Below, in pieces: positions 1-6,830 of a DNA stretch of 8,971 nucleotides. The position numbers and the translations under genes are program-made. Origin of the DNA: an uncultured Rhodospirillales bacterium (GTDB taxonomy: Bacteria > Pseudomonadota > Alphaproteobacteria > CALMVH01). How positions within the stretch are numbered: the stretch's first letter is position 1; every line of letters starts with the position of its first letter. The stretch spans positions 1-8,971 of the forward strand of contig CALMVH010000018.1 in assembly GCA_937873165.1 (NCBI GenBank), read 5' to 3'. The notes beneath the pieces are model-generated. The model ran no database searches, was not told the DNA's origin, and saw only the letters and a list, made by a program, of their open reading frames with translations.

Positions 1-213
1 CGGCCCCAGAACCGCGGCGAGGCGCGTCAGGAACAGCGCGCCGACTGTGTCGATCTCGGTCGCCTCGGCCATATCGATGGCTTGGACCTGGGGCGGGTGG
101 CTCAGCAGGTCGCGTGATCCTTCCGCGGCCTGCCAATCGAAGCGCCCGCGCACCGCGACCACCGCACCGTCGCCCCGGTGCCTGATTTCGATGAAGTTGC
201 CGTCGCCGTTCAC
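1..213 (-). CDS. MlaE-family ABC transporter permease, N-terminal STAS domain (partial)
   Basis: Reading the minus strand from a GTG at 213 gives 71 codons open to the window edge, so only the N-terminus is present. The peptide starts VNGDGNFIEIRHRGDG and continues with a beta-alpha pattern ending IDTVGALFLTRL. This matches the STAS fold that many alphaproteobacterial MlaE (YrbE/Ttg2B) permeases carry before their membrane segments; the IDTxGAxxLxRL stretch is the usual end of that domain. By family knowledge the full protein would be the inner-membrane permease of an Mla-type phospholipid transporter, with MlaF ATPase and MlaD partners expected to the left of the window. The GTG start is chosen because an in-frame stop (TAG, rc of 244-246) lies 10 codons upstream with no ATG between. 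The ribosome site is weak. A stand-alone STAS protein cannot be excluded because the membrane part is not visible. Confidence 0.72.
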   Translation of the reverse strand, partial: MNGDGNFIEIRHRGDGAVVAVRGRFDWQAAEGSRDLLSHPPQVQAIDMAEATEIDTVGALFLTRLAAVLGP

Positions 214-292
214 AGTTGAGCTTTTCCGATGGGGCCCGGTTGTCTACAGTGCACCGCCCCGGGTTTTCCTACACAACACAAAAGCAGCCGTC

Positions 293-814
293 ATGGACAT
301 CGATCTGAAGCAGCATATTCGCGGCGTGCGCGATTTTCCGAAACCCGGTATCCTGTTCTACGATATTTCGACTCTTCTCGCCAACGCGGCCGCGTGGCGG
401 GAAACGGTGGATCGCGTCGCCATGGCCATCCGCCCGTACCAGCCCCATGTGCTGGCCGGCATCCAGTCGCGCGGCTTCCTGCTGGCCGCGCCCCTGGCGC
501 TGGAACTCGGCTTGGGCTTCATCATGGTGCGCAAGCAGGGCAAGCTGCCGGGCGAGGTGATCACGCACAGCTACGATCTCGAATACGGCAGCGACACCGT
601 CGAAATTCAATCGGATGCCGTCCAGCCCGGCCAGCGCGTGGTGATCCTGGACGACCTGCTGGCGACGGGCGGCACGCTGATGGCGGCCATCGCCTTGCTG
701 CGCAAGGTAGAGGCGGACGTGGTCGCCGCCGCCTGCATCATCGAATTGTCTTTCCTGAATGGCCGCCAAGGCATCGACGTGCCGGTTCATGCCCTGGTGA
801 GTTACGGGGAGTAA
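293..814 (+). CDS. apt: Adenine phosphoribosyltransferase
   Basis: Cytosolic purine-salvage enzyme converting adenine and PRPP to AMP and pyrophosphate. The 173-residue product has the usual Apt length. Visible motifs are RGVRDFPKPGI (residues 10-20), AGIQSRGF (55-62; the usual form is closer to AGIEARGF), the flexible-loop region RKQGKLPGE (80-88), YDLEYGSDTVEI (94-105), the PRPP-binding loop VVILDDLLATGGT (116-128, with D120/D121 and T125-T128) and the closing IELSFLNGR (150-158). The ATG at 293 is preferred although the frame stays open to position 47, because the family N-terminus aligns here and the upstream part overlaps the divergent permease start. No strong Shine-Dalgarno precedes it. 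Transcription is divergent from the permease (79 bp apart), and the alpha/beta hydrolase gene follows after 6 bp, so the two are probably cotranscribed. Confidence 0.94.
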   Translation: MDIDLKQHIRGVRDFPKPGILFYDISTLLANAAAWRETVDRVAMAIRPYQPHVLAGIQSRGFLLAAPLALELGLGFIMVRKQGKLPGEVITHSYDLEYGSDTVEIQSDAVQPGQRVVILDDLLATGGTLMAAIALLRKVEADVVAAACIIELSFLNGRQGIDVPVHALVSYGE

Positions 815-820
815 GCTTCG

Positions 821-1726
821 ATGCCTCACCCGATCGCGCCGCGCTTCGCCGATGTGAACGGCATCCGCCTTGCTTATGCCGATCGGGGCAAAGGCAGGCT
901 GGTGATCCTGTTGCACGGTTTCCCCGACACGGCGTCTACCTGGGACGGAATGGTGGATGCCCTGGTGGCGAACGGGTACCGCGCGGTGACGGTCAACATG
1001 CGGGGGTATCCTCCGTCTTCACCGGCACCCGACGGAAAGTACAGTGTACGGCGGCTGGCAGGCGACGTGCTGGGGTTGATGGATGTGCTGAAGGTGGAGC
1101 GCGCCTTCATCGTTGGCCACGATTGGGGGGCGTTCGCCGCCTATGCCGCCGCCACGATCGCGCCGGACCGCATCGCAGGATTGGTAACCGAGGGCCTGCC
1201 GCCGATCGCGGTCTATAACCAAGGTCTCCGCGAGACGCTGGCGCGTCCGCATCATCTGTACCTGCGCCTGCACGGCCTGTCGGCTTGGCTGGTACGGCGG
1301 CGCAACTTTCGGCAGGTCGATCACCTGTACAAGACATGGGCGCCGCATTTCAAGCCATCCAAGCCCCATCTCGCCGCCGTCAAGACATCGCTGGCTCCGA
1401 AAGGCCGGGCGCGCGCCGCCATAGAGTACTACACCGCCCCGATGACGAAGGGCGACAAGGCACAGTTCAAGCAGCCGCTGTCGGTTCCCGGGTTGATCTT
1501 CTACGGCTACGACGAGCCCAGGACCCGCCGCGAGATGTTCCGCCGCGCGCAGGAGGGTTACAGCCTGCCGCTGAAGACCGTCGTGATGCCGAATGTCGGA
1601 CATTGGCCGCATCTGGAAAAGCGGGAGCAGTTCCAGGAGGAAACGATCGCTTTCCTGAACAGCATTATTTCGCCGGGGTCGAGTGAGAAGACCGAAGCCC
1701 TGAACCTGCCGCGGAAGCCCGCGTGA
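821..1726 (+). CDS. Alpha/beta hydrolase, epoxide hydrolase-like (Asp nucleophile)
   Basis: A 301-residue soluble alpha/beta-fold hydrolase. The oxyanion-hole motif HGFP is at residues 32-35. The nucleophile elbow is GHDWGA (99-104), with Asp101 where lipases and esterases have Ser. The probable charge-relay acid is Asp231 in FYGYDEP, and the catalytic His261 lies in NVGHWPH. A double tyrosine in the cap (Y203/Y204, IEYYTAP) may supply the epoxide-polarising tyrosine. An Asp elbow is typical of epoxide hydrolases, haloalkane dehalogenases and fluoroacetate dehalogenases; HGFP plus cap tyrosines favours an epoxide hydrolase-like enzyme, but the substrate cannot be read from sequence. The last ~20 residues are a polar tail with no signal peptide. 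The start has a good GGGGAG Shine-Dalgarno (806-811) inside the end of apt, which supports translation from the same mRNA. No metabolic link to purine salvage is evident. Confidence 0.88.
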   Translation: MPHPIAPRFADVNGIRLAYADRGKGRLVILLHGFPDTASTWDGMVDALVANGYRAVTVNMRGYPPSSPAPDGKYSVRRLAGDVLGLMDVLKVERAFIVGHDWGAFAAYAAATIAPDRIAGLVTEGLPPIAVYNQGLRETLARPHHLYLRLHGLSAWLVRRRNFRQVDHLYKTWAPHFKPSKPHLAAVKTSLAPKGRARAAIEYYTAPMTKGDKAQFKQPLSVPGLIFYGYDEPRTRREMFRRAQEGYSLPLKTVVMPNVGHWPHLEKREQFQEETIAFLNSIISPGSSEKTEALNLPRKPA

Positions 1727-2060
1727 GACTAGTCTGGATGACTACAGCTCGGAATTGTCCCCGCTGGCGAATGTCCGCGAGCGGCTTGCCGAAATCGATG
1801 AGGCCAGTGACGGACACCTGCTGGTAGCGCAAAAGCCGTCCGCAAGTCCGATGTTCGAACGCACGCGCCGAACGGTACCAGATATTCCTATACGGCACCT
1901 AGAAAGCATTCTCGAACAACGCATCAAGATCAGGGGCGCGAAAGCGGACGTTGCTTAGGTGAGCTGATTTCGCTTCCTGCCTGTGTGTGGAGGCGAAGAG
2001 AGGCAGACATCTGCCTGCCTCTCTCTCTGCCTGCAACCCGCGAGCGCAGAAAGCGGAGGC
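1727..2060. other. Intergenic stretch without a confident gene
   Basis: This 334-bp gap separates the hydrolase stop from the convergent clpX stop. One plus-strand frame is open from about 1728 to a TAG at 1956-1958. Its only reasonable start is TTG at 1755 (67 codons, containing SPLANVRERLAEIDE and DIPIRHLESILEQ). It has no ATG near its beginning, no spaced Shine-Dalgarno, and codon use that becomes less GC-rich towards its end, and I do not recognise the product. It may be a decayed gene remnant or chance. Minus-strand frames here look no better. The right part (1959-2060) is pyrimidine-rich on the plus strand and holds the hairpin annotated separately. Confidence 0.6.
1997..2024. terminator. 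Perfect 10-bp hairpin between convergent genes, possible terminator
   Basis: AGAGAGGCAG (1997-2006) and CTGCCTCTCT (2015-2024) are exact reverse complements around an 8-nt loop. An alternative inner hairpin AGGCAG-ACAT-CTGCCT (2001-2016) can also form because CTGCCT is repeated locally. It lies 37 bp beyond the clpX stop and about 270 bp beyond the hydrolase stop, so it could end clpX transcription and perhaps both transcripts. There is no clean T-run on either strand (after the stem the clpX strand reads TCGCCTCC), so it is not a textbook intrinsic terminator and may instead stabilise a 3' end or work with Rho. Confidence 0.42.
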
Positions 2061-3325
<1,265 letters not shown>

Positions 3326-3329
<4 letters not shown>

Positions 3330-3463
3330 GCCTTGGGGCCTGTACCTTTCTTGACCATCAAACTGCTCAAGCGACGCAATGCGCCCTGAGCCGCGAGTTT
3401 CATGAACTCCGGGGAGTTGAGAACCGTTTCATATCTTTCATCATATAAGATTGTGTTAGTCAT
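3326..3463 (-). CDS. Possible 45-residue small ORF overlapping the clpX start
   Basis: A 46-codon frame on the clpX strand begins with ATG at 3463 and ends with TGA at 3328-3326, sharing ATGA with the clpX start codon. The product starts MTNTILYDERYETVLNSPEF and continues MKLAAQGALRRLSSLMVKKG, ending TGPKA, so an acidic N-terminal half is followed by a basic helix-like half. I recognise no family. The 4-nt overlap is typical of translational coupling and the frame directly precedes clpX. Against it: ORFs this short arise by chance, the first 18 or so codons are AT-rich as expected of promoter DNA, and no clear Shine-Dalgarno precedes ATG 3463. A shorter version could start at ATG 3403, which has GGAG just upstream (spacing about 3 nt). 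Confidence 0.32.
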
Positions 3464-3505
3464 CAGAAAAGCTTTAACCCGCATTTCTGCCGAAAGGGTG
3501 CATCC
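3440..3505 (+). promoter_or_regulatory. AT-rich divergent promoter region between clpX/small ORF and hisI
   Basis: About 3425-3475 is clearly AT-rich in an otherwise GC-rich window and lies between two divergently read units. On the plus strand TATAAG (3444-3449) matches five of six positions of a sigma70 -10 box and would give hisI a leader of roughly 50 nt. The best -35-like hexamer, TTGAGA (3417-3422), is 21 bp away, which is too far for an optimal promoter. AAAGGG (3493-3498) is the hisI ribosome site. On the minus strand the same island carries TTATAT/TATGAT-like sequence that could serve clpX. Exact promoter placement is inference. Confidence 0.3.
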
Positions 3506-3847
3506 GTGACCGCCGACGAAACGATTTCAGCCCTTTCGTTCAACGAAACCGGCCTGATCCCGGCCATAGCCCAGCAACACGGCACTGGCGAGGTTCTGAT
3601 GATGGCCTGGATGAACGCCGACTCCGTTCGCGAAACCCTTGCCACCAGGCGGGTCTGCTACTGGTCACGGTCGCGGCAGGCATTGTGGCGCAAAGGCGAA
3701 ACGTCGGGTCACACGCAGCGCTTGATCGATCTCCACATCGATTGCGATGGCGACACCATCCTGCTGACGGTGGATCAGACAGGCGCGGCGTGTCATACCG
3801 GTCACCGCACCTGTTTCTACACATCCGTGATGCAAAGTGATGGCTGA
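3506..3847 (+). CDS. hisI: Phosphoribosyl-AMP cyclohydrolase (histidine biosynthesis)
   Basis: Hydrolyses phosphoribosyl-AMP to the ProFAR precursor, the third step of histidine biosynthesis, in the cytosol. The 113-residue product is the monofunctional HisI form with no HisE domain fused. Visible signatures are VLMMAWMN (30-37), YWSRSRQALWRKGETSGHTQ (52-71), the metal-binding DCDGD (79-83, with D79, C80, D81, D83) and the cysteines C96 and C103 in ACHTGHRTCFY, which with C80 form the zinc site known for the family. The GTG start at 3506 is fixed by AAAGGG (3493-3498) at 7-nt spacing; an upstream GTG at 3499 hits an immediate stop. It is followed by an antitoxin-like gene overlapping it by 8 nt. 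No other his gene lies in the window, so hisI is detached from a his operon here. Confidence 0.96.
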   Translation: MTADETISALSFNETGLIPAIAQQHGTGEVLMMAWMNADSVRETLATRRVCYWSRSRQALWRKGETSGHTQRLIDLHIDCDGDTILLTVDQTGAACHTGHRTCFYTSVMQSDG

Positions 3848-4325
3848 TCGTCCACCGCATACGCCCGCCTCCAACGCGGAGGCGATGAAAAAGCTGGCGG
3901 AGATGATCCGCCGCGCCGAAAACGGCCGCCGCATACGCTTGACCCGGCGGGGCAAGCTGGCAGCCTTTATCGTACCGCCGGAAGACGTGCAGCGCCTGGA
4001 GTGGCTGGAGGAGCAGGAACGGCAGTTCCGGGAGTCGGAAGGGCAGGAGTCGCACGATCCTTCAATGGAGGACTATGACGAGCCCGCCTATGCCGAACCC
4101 CCGGTGCCGGAGCCTCGCGCCCGTCAGGCGGAAATACCGCCGCCGCCGCGTCACATCGACTTCAATGACGAGCGGCATCGCCAGCGGGCGATTTCCGCTT
4201 TCCGCAAAGGCTTCGACCGCATCATCATCGCCAGCGACGTGCTGAGCCGCGCCGACATCGCCCGCCGCCTTAAAGACGACGGCTACATCGCATCGGCCAT
4301 GCTGGGGATCATCGGCGAGGGTTAG
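3840..4325 (+). CDS. Phd/YefM antitoxin-like protein with Pro/Glu-rich linker and C-terminal extension
   Basis: A 161-residue protein of unassigned function. Residues about 10-60 (NAEAMKKLAEMIRRAENGRR, then LTRRGKLAAFIVPPEDVQRL) match the Phd/YefM antitoxin fold: a helix, the NGxxxxLTRRGKxxAxxVP strand pair and a closing helix. A Glu/Gln-rich helix (EWLEEQERQFRESEGQ), a Pro/Glu-rich linker (about 78-110) and a C-terminal helical module beginning HIDFNDERHRQRAISAFRKG follow. Typical Phd/YefM antitoxins are about 80-90 residues, so the second half is additional. No RelE-, Doc- or PIN-like toxin gene flanks it; upstream is hisI (8-nt overlap) and downstream a convergent carbonic anhydrase. ATG 3840 is preferred over the adjacent GTG 3837. 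It may be an orphan DNA-binding regulator or a domesticated antitoxin; the role is inference. Confidence 0.78.
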   Translation: MADRPPHTPASNAEAMKKLAEMIRRAENGRRIRLTRRGKLAAFIVPPEDVQRLEWLEEQERQFRESEGQESHDPSMEDYDEPAYAEPPVPEPRARQAEIPPPPRHIDFNDERHRQRAISAFRKGFDRIIIASDVLSRADIARRLKDDGYIASAMLGIIGEG

Positions 4326-4338
4326 CCTGCGAACCCAA

Positions 4339-4998
4339 TCAACCGACGGGAGAAGGCATAGTTTGAACAAGCGGCTGAAAGCTGGCCGTCTCGGGATCGT
4401 AGGCCAGCATTTCGCCGGTATCGATTTCGAAGTACCAGCCGTGCAAGGTGATCAGGTTGTTTTCCACGCGCTCGCGCACCCACGGAAACGACAGGAGGTT
4501 GTCGAGCGAAACTAGGATCGATGCCTGTTCGCAGGCGATCGCCTGCAGGGCCGGCGATTTGTCGGGCAGTTCGCGCAAGACCCAGTCCCGTGCGCGTTTC
4601 GCCAGCCCGACCCATTGACCGATGAACTCATAATGGTTTTGTGTAATGCCTTCGCCGTCCATCAGCGCCCGGATGCCGCCGCAGCTCGAATGGCCCAGGA
4701 TGATGATGTGTTCGACTTCCAGGCTTTTGACCGCGAACTCGATGGCGGAGCGAATGCCGGGCGCTTCCGCTCCGTGCCGGTATGGCGGCACTAAATTGCC
4801 CACGTTGCGCACCACGAACAGGTCGCCGGGATCAGCCCCCGTCAGCATGGCCGGATCGACCCGGGAATCACAGCACGAGATCACCAGCGCAGGCGGGCGT
4901 TGCCCTTGGCTCAGCTGGTCGAACAATCCGCGTTCTTCGCGGAAGTAGCGGGTCTGGAAGCGCTCGAATCCCGCAATGAAACGCGCGATGTCTTTCAT
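4339..4998 (-). CDS. Beta-class carbonic anhydrase
   Basis: Interconverts CO2 and bicarbonate, supplying bicarbonate for carboxylases; cytosolic, with no signal peptide. The 219-residue product shows the beta-class zinc site: CCDSR (C42, with the D44/R46 catalytic dyad), then H103 and C106 in GHSSCGG. RNVGNLVPPY (64-73), EFAVKSLEVEHIIILGH and the C-terminal LHGWYFEIDTGEM, a typical family closing, are also seen. Length is normal and nothing is missing. AAGGA (rc of 5006-5010) sits 7 nt before the ATG. The gene lies 50 bp downstream of the 69-residue small ORF on the same strand, so they may share a transcript. It converges with the antitoxin-like gene, the two stops being 13 bp apart. Confidence 0.95.
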   Translation of the reverse strand: MKDIARFIAGFERFQTRYFREERGLFDQLSQGQRPPALVISCCDSRVDPAMLTGADPGDLFVVRNVGNLVPPYRHGAEAPGIRSAIEFAVKSLEVEHIIILGHSSCGGIRALMDGEGITQNHYEFIGQWVGLAKRARDWVLRELPDKSPALQAIACEQASILVSLDNLLSFPWVRERVENNLITLHGWYFEIDTGEMLAYDPETASFQPLVQTMPSPVG

Positions 4999-5048
4999 GA
5001 AACAGTCCTTGTCCGCAAAGCGCAGGGCTGAAAGGGAAAACTCAGCGG

Positions 5049-5258
5049 TCAGCTTTCGGACGAAGCCGCACGCTTAGTATTGCTGGTGCGCGAGAAATCA
5101 TTCTGCCGATTGAGGTTGCTGTAGCCGACATGCTGCAGGCACTGGTCATACAGTTGCAGCATGCCCGCCTCGTCCTGCGGTACCTTCTCACCCAGCGCAA
5201 CCGTGATGGCCTTGAACAATTCAACGGCGGTGAGGGCGGCATCGCTTTGCTCGGCCAT
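5049..5258 (-). CDS. Small hypothetical protein (69 residues)
   Basis: I do not recognise the family. The frame is open from 5348, but the start chosen is the ATG at 5258, which has AAGGA (rc of 5265-5269) at 6-nt spacing; the longer version would begin within about 10 bp of the divergent glmU start. The product begins MAEQSDAALTAVELFKAITV and looks like two amphipathic helices (about 8-22 and 28-45, the latter with DEAGMLQLYDQCLQHVGYSN) followed by a polar Ser/Thr/Lys-rich tail ending RAASSES. It has no membrane segment or signal peptide. It is followed after 50 bp by the carbonic anhydrase gene in the same direction. The good ribosome site and ordered-looking N-terminal two thirds support a real gene. 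Confidence 0.6.
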   Translation of the reverse strand: MAEQSDAALTAVELFKAITVALGEKVPQDEAGMLQLYDQCLQHVGYSNLNRQNDFSRTSNTKRAASSES

Positions 5259-5356
5259 GGCAGATCCTTGATCGTGGTAGTGTGAAGCGGCTGCTTGCGC
5301 CGCCCGACGCAGCACGCGTAAGCTACTTGCAATTCCCTTGAACGCCAAAGGATTTC

Positions 5357-6712
5357 ATGCCTGCCCCAACACCGCTCGCCTGCATCGTCCTTGCCGCCGG
5401 CAAGGGCACCCGCATGCAGTCCGACCTGCCGAAAGTCCTGCATCCGATTGCCGGCGTCCCCATGCTGGGCCATGTGCTACGCGCGGTCGAGCCGCTGGGA
5501 CCGGACCAGATCGTGGTGGTGGTCAGCCCGGATGCTTCGCGGGTCAGCGACTATGTCAAACCGCACTTGGCTGTGGTGCAGGAGCAGCAAAAGGGAACTG
5601 GCCATGCCGTCATGGCAGCGCGCGAGGCATTGGCGGGGTTTGAGGGCGACGTCGCAGTGCTGTTCGGGGATCATCCCCTGTTCACCAGCGCTACGATCCA
5701 GCGGTTGATCAAGGCCCGGACCGAAGGCGGCGCGGATCACGCCGTGGCGATGCTGGCCATGCGGCCGGCGGACCTGCGGGCCTATGGCCGCCTGATCATG
5801 GGGCCACAAGGCCTGGAACGCATTGTTGAGGCCAGGGATGCCACGCCGGAAGAGCTGGCGGTCGATCTGGTTTGGGGTGGCATGCTGGTGGCCGATGGGC
5901 GCGTGCTGTTCCAACTGCTCGACAGGTTGGATAATGCCAACGCGCAGGGCGAGTACTACCTGCCGTACATCGTGCAGAAAGCGCGCGAGATCGGCCGTAC
6001 GTGCGGCGTGGCGGAGGTCGGCGAGATGGAAGCTTCGGGCGTCAACTCGCGCGCTGAACTCGCCGCCGCCGAACGCATCGCCCAAGACCGCTTGCGAAAC
6101 CAGGCCATGGCGCACGGTGCGACGCTGATTGATCCATCCACCACCTATTTCAGCCTCGATACGAGGCTTGGGCGGGATATACTGGTCGAGCCTAATGTGG
6201 TGTTCGGCCCCGGCGTAAGCTTGGGCGACGACGTGACGATCAAAGCTTTCAGCCATATCGAAGGCGCTATGATAGCCGAAGGCGCGGTGATCGGCCCGTT
6301 CGCGCGGCTGCGGCCGGGCACTATTGTAGGAAAAGCGTCGCATATCGGCAACTTCGTCGAACTGAAGAACACCAGCCTGGGTGACGGGGCGAAGGCCAAC
6401 CACCTGACCTATCTCGGCGACGCGGACATAGGGCACGGCAGCAACGTCGGCGCGGGCACGATCACGTGCAATTACGACGGATACTTCAAGCACCGCACCA
6501 CCATCGGGGCGAACAGCTTCATCGGATCGAACAGCAGCCTGGTTGCGCCGGTCACCCTGGGCGAGGGATCAATGACTGGCGCTGGCAGCACCATTACCCA
6601 GGACGTGCCCGCCGATGCCCTGGCAGTGTCGCGCGCGCGGCAGGTCACCATGCCCGGCAAGGCGGCGGCCTTCCGGTCGGCCAAGCGCCGGGCGAAGGAA
6701 AGCCTGTCGTAA
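5357..6712 (+). CDS. glmU: Bifunctional GlmU: GlcN-1-P acetyltransferase / GlcNAc-1-P uridylyltransferase
   Basis: Makes UDP-GlcNAc, the precursor of peptidoglycan and lipid A, in two steps: acetylation of glucosamine-1-phosphate, then uridylyl transfer. The 451-residue protein is full length. The N-terminal pyrophosphorylase domain has LAAGKGTRM (12-20), K26 in DLPKVLHP, QKGTGHA (78-84), FGDHPL (103-108, metal-binding D105), NAQGEYYLP (195-203) and N230 in GVNSRAEL. The C-terminal left-handed beta-helix acetyltransferase shows repeated hexapeptides, ARLRPG (316-321), FVELK (333-337), KANHLTYLGD (346-355, H349) and CNYDG (371-375). AAAGGA (5347-5352) lies 4 nt before the ATG. It is divergent from the 69-residue gene, and glmS follows in the same direction after 118 bp. 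The final 20 residues are a basic tail, which varies in the family. Confidence 0.97.
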   Translation: MPAPTPLACIVLAAGKGTRMQSDLPKVLHPIAGVPMLGHVLRAVEPLGPDQIVVVVSPDASRVSDYVKPHLAVVQEQQKGTGHAVMAAREALAGFEGDVAVLFGDHPLFTSATIQRLIKARTEGGADHAVAMLAMRPADLRAYGRLIMGPQGLERIVEARDATPEELAVDLVWGGMLVADGRVLFQLLDRLDNANAQGEYYLPYIVQKAREIGRTCGVAEVGEMEASGVNSRAELAAAERIAQDRLRNQAMAHGATLIDPSTTYFSLDTRLGRDILVEPNVVFGPGVSLGDDVTIKAFSHIEGAMIAEGAVIGPFARLRPGTIVGKASHIGNFVELKNTSLGDGAKANHLTYLGDADIGHGSNVGAGTITCNYDGYFKHRTTIGANSFIGSNSSLVAPVTLGEGSMTGAGSTITQDVPADALAVSRARQVTMPGKAAAFRSAKRRAKESLS

Positions 6713-6830
6713 TCGGTAACAAAGAGTGATTTCAGTTTTGATACCGCGGAGGCTACGCCGTTGACGGTCATCGCGTGGTGTTTCGCGGCGGCGTCAGGGT
6801 TCATTCAGCATTCGACACAGGACAAACGGC

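Noticed and set aside
239..275. TTGTCT/TACACA promoter for apt
   Set aside because: The spacer would be 25 bp, far outside the normal range, and the -10 match is poor.
47..292. N-terminal extension of apt by 82 codons
   Set aside because: Apt proteins start near MDIDLKQHIRGVRDFP; the extension has no homology pattern and overlaps the divergent permease start.
229..1218. Plus-strand frame of 329 codons spanning apt and the hydrolase start
   Set aside because: It runs out of frame through two well-supported genes, and its product is Arg/Gly-rich without motifs.
4319..4336. GGGTT/AACCC hairpin between the antitoxin-like gene and the carbonic anhydrase
   Set aside because: Only a 5-bp stem with an 8-nt loop and no T-run; easily due to chance.
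5259..5348. Longer start for the small protein (99 residues)
   Set aside because: The ATG at 5258 has AAGGA at 6-nt spacing; the added 30 residues would bring the start within about 10 bp of the divergent glmU start.
5477..6493. Minus-strand frame of 338 codons opposite glmU
   Set aside because: A mirror of glmU codon bias; the composition is Arg/His/Gln/Ala-rich and shows no domain.
6713..6830. Possible riboswitch/ribozyme or promoter in front of glmS
   Set aside because: I checked for a glmS-ribozyme-like structure and a sigma70 pair. TTGACG at 6761-6766 has no -10 box at proper spacing and no ribozyme core is recognisable.
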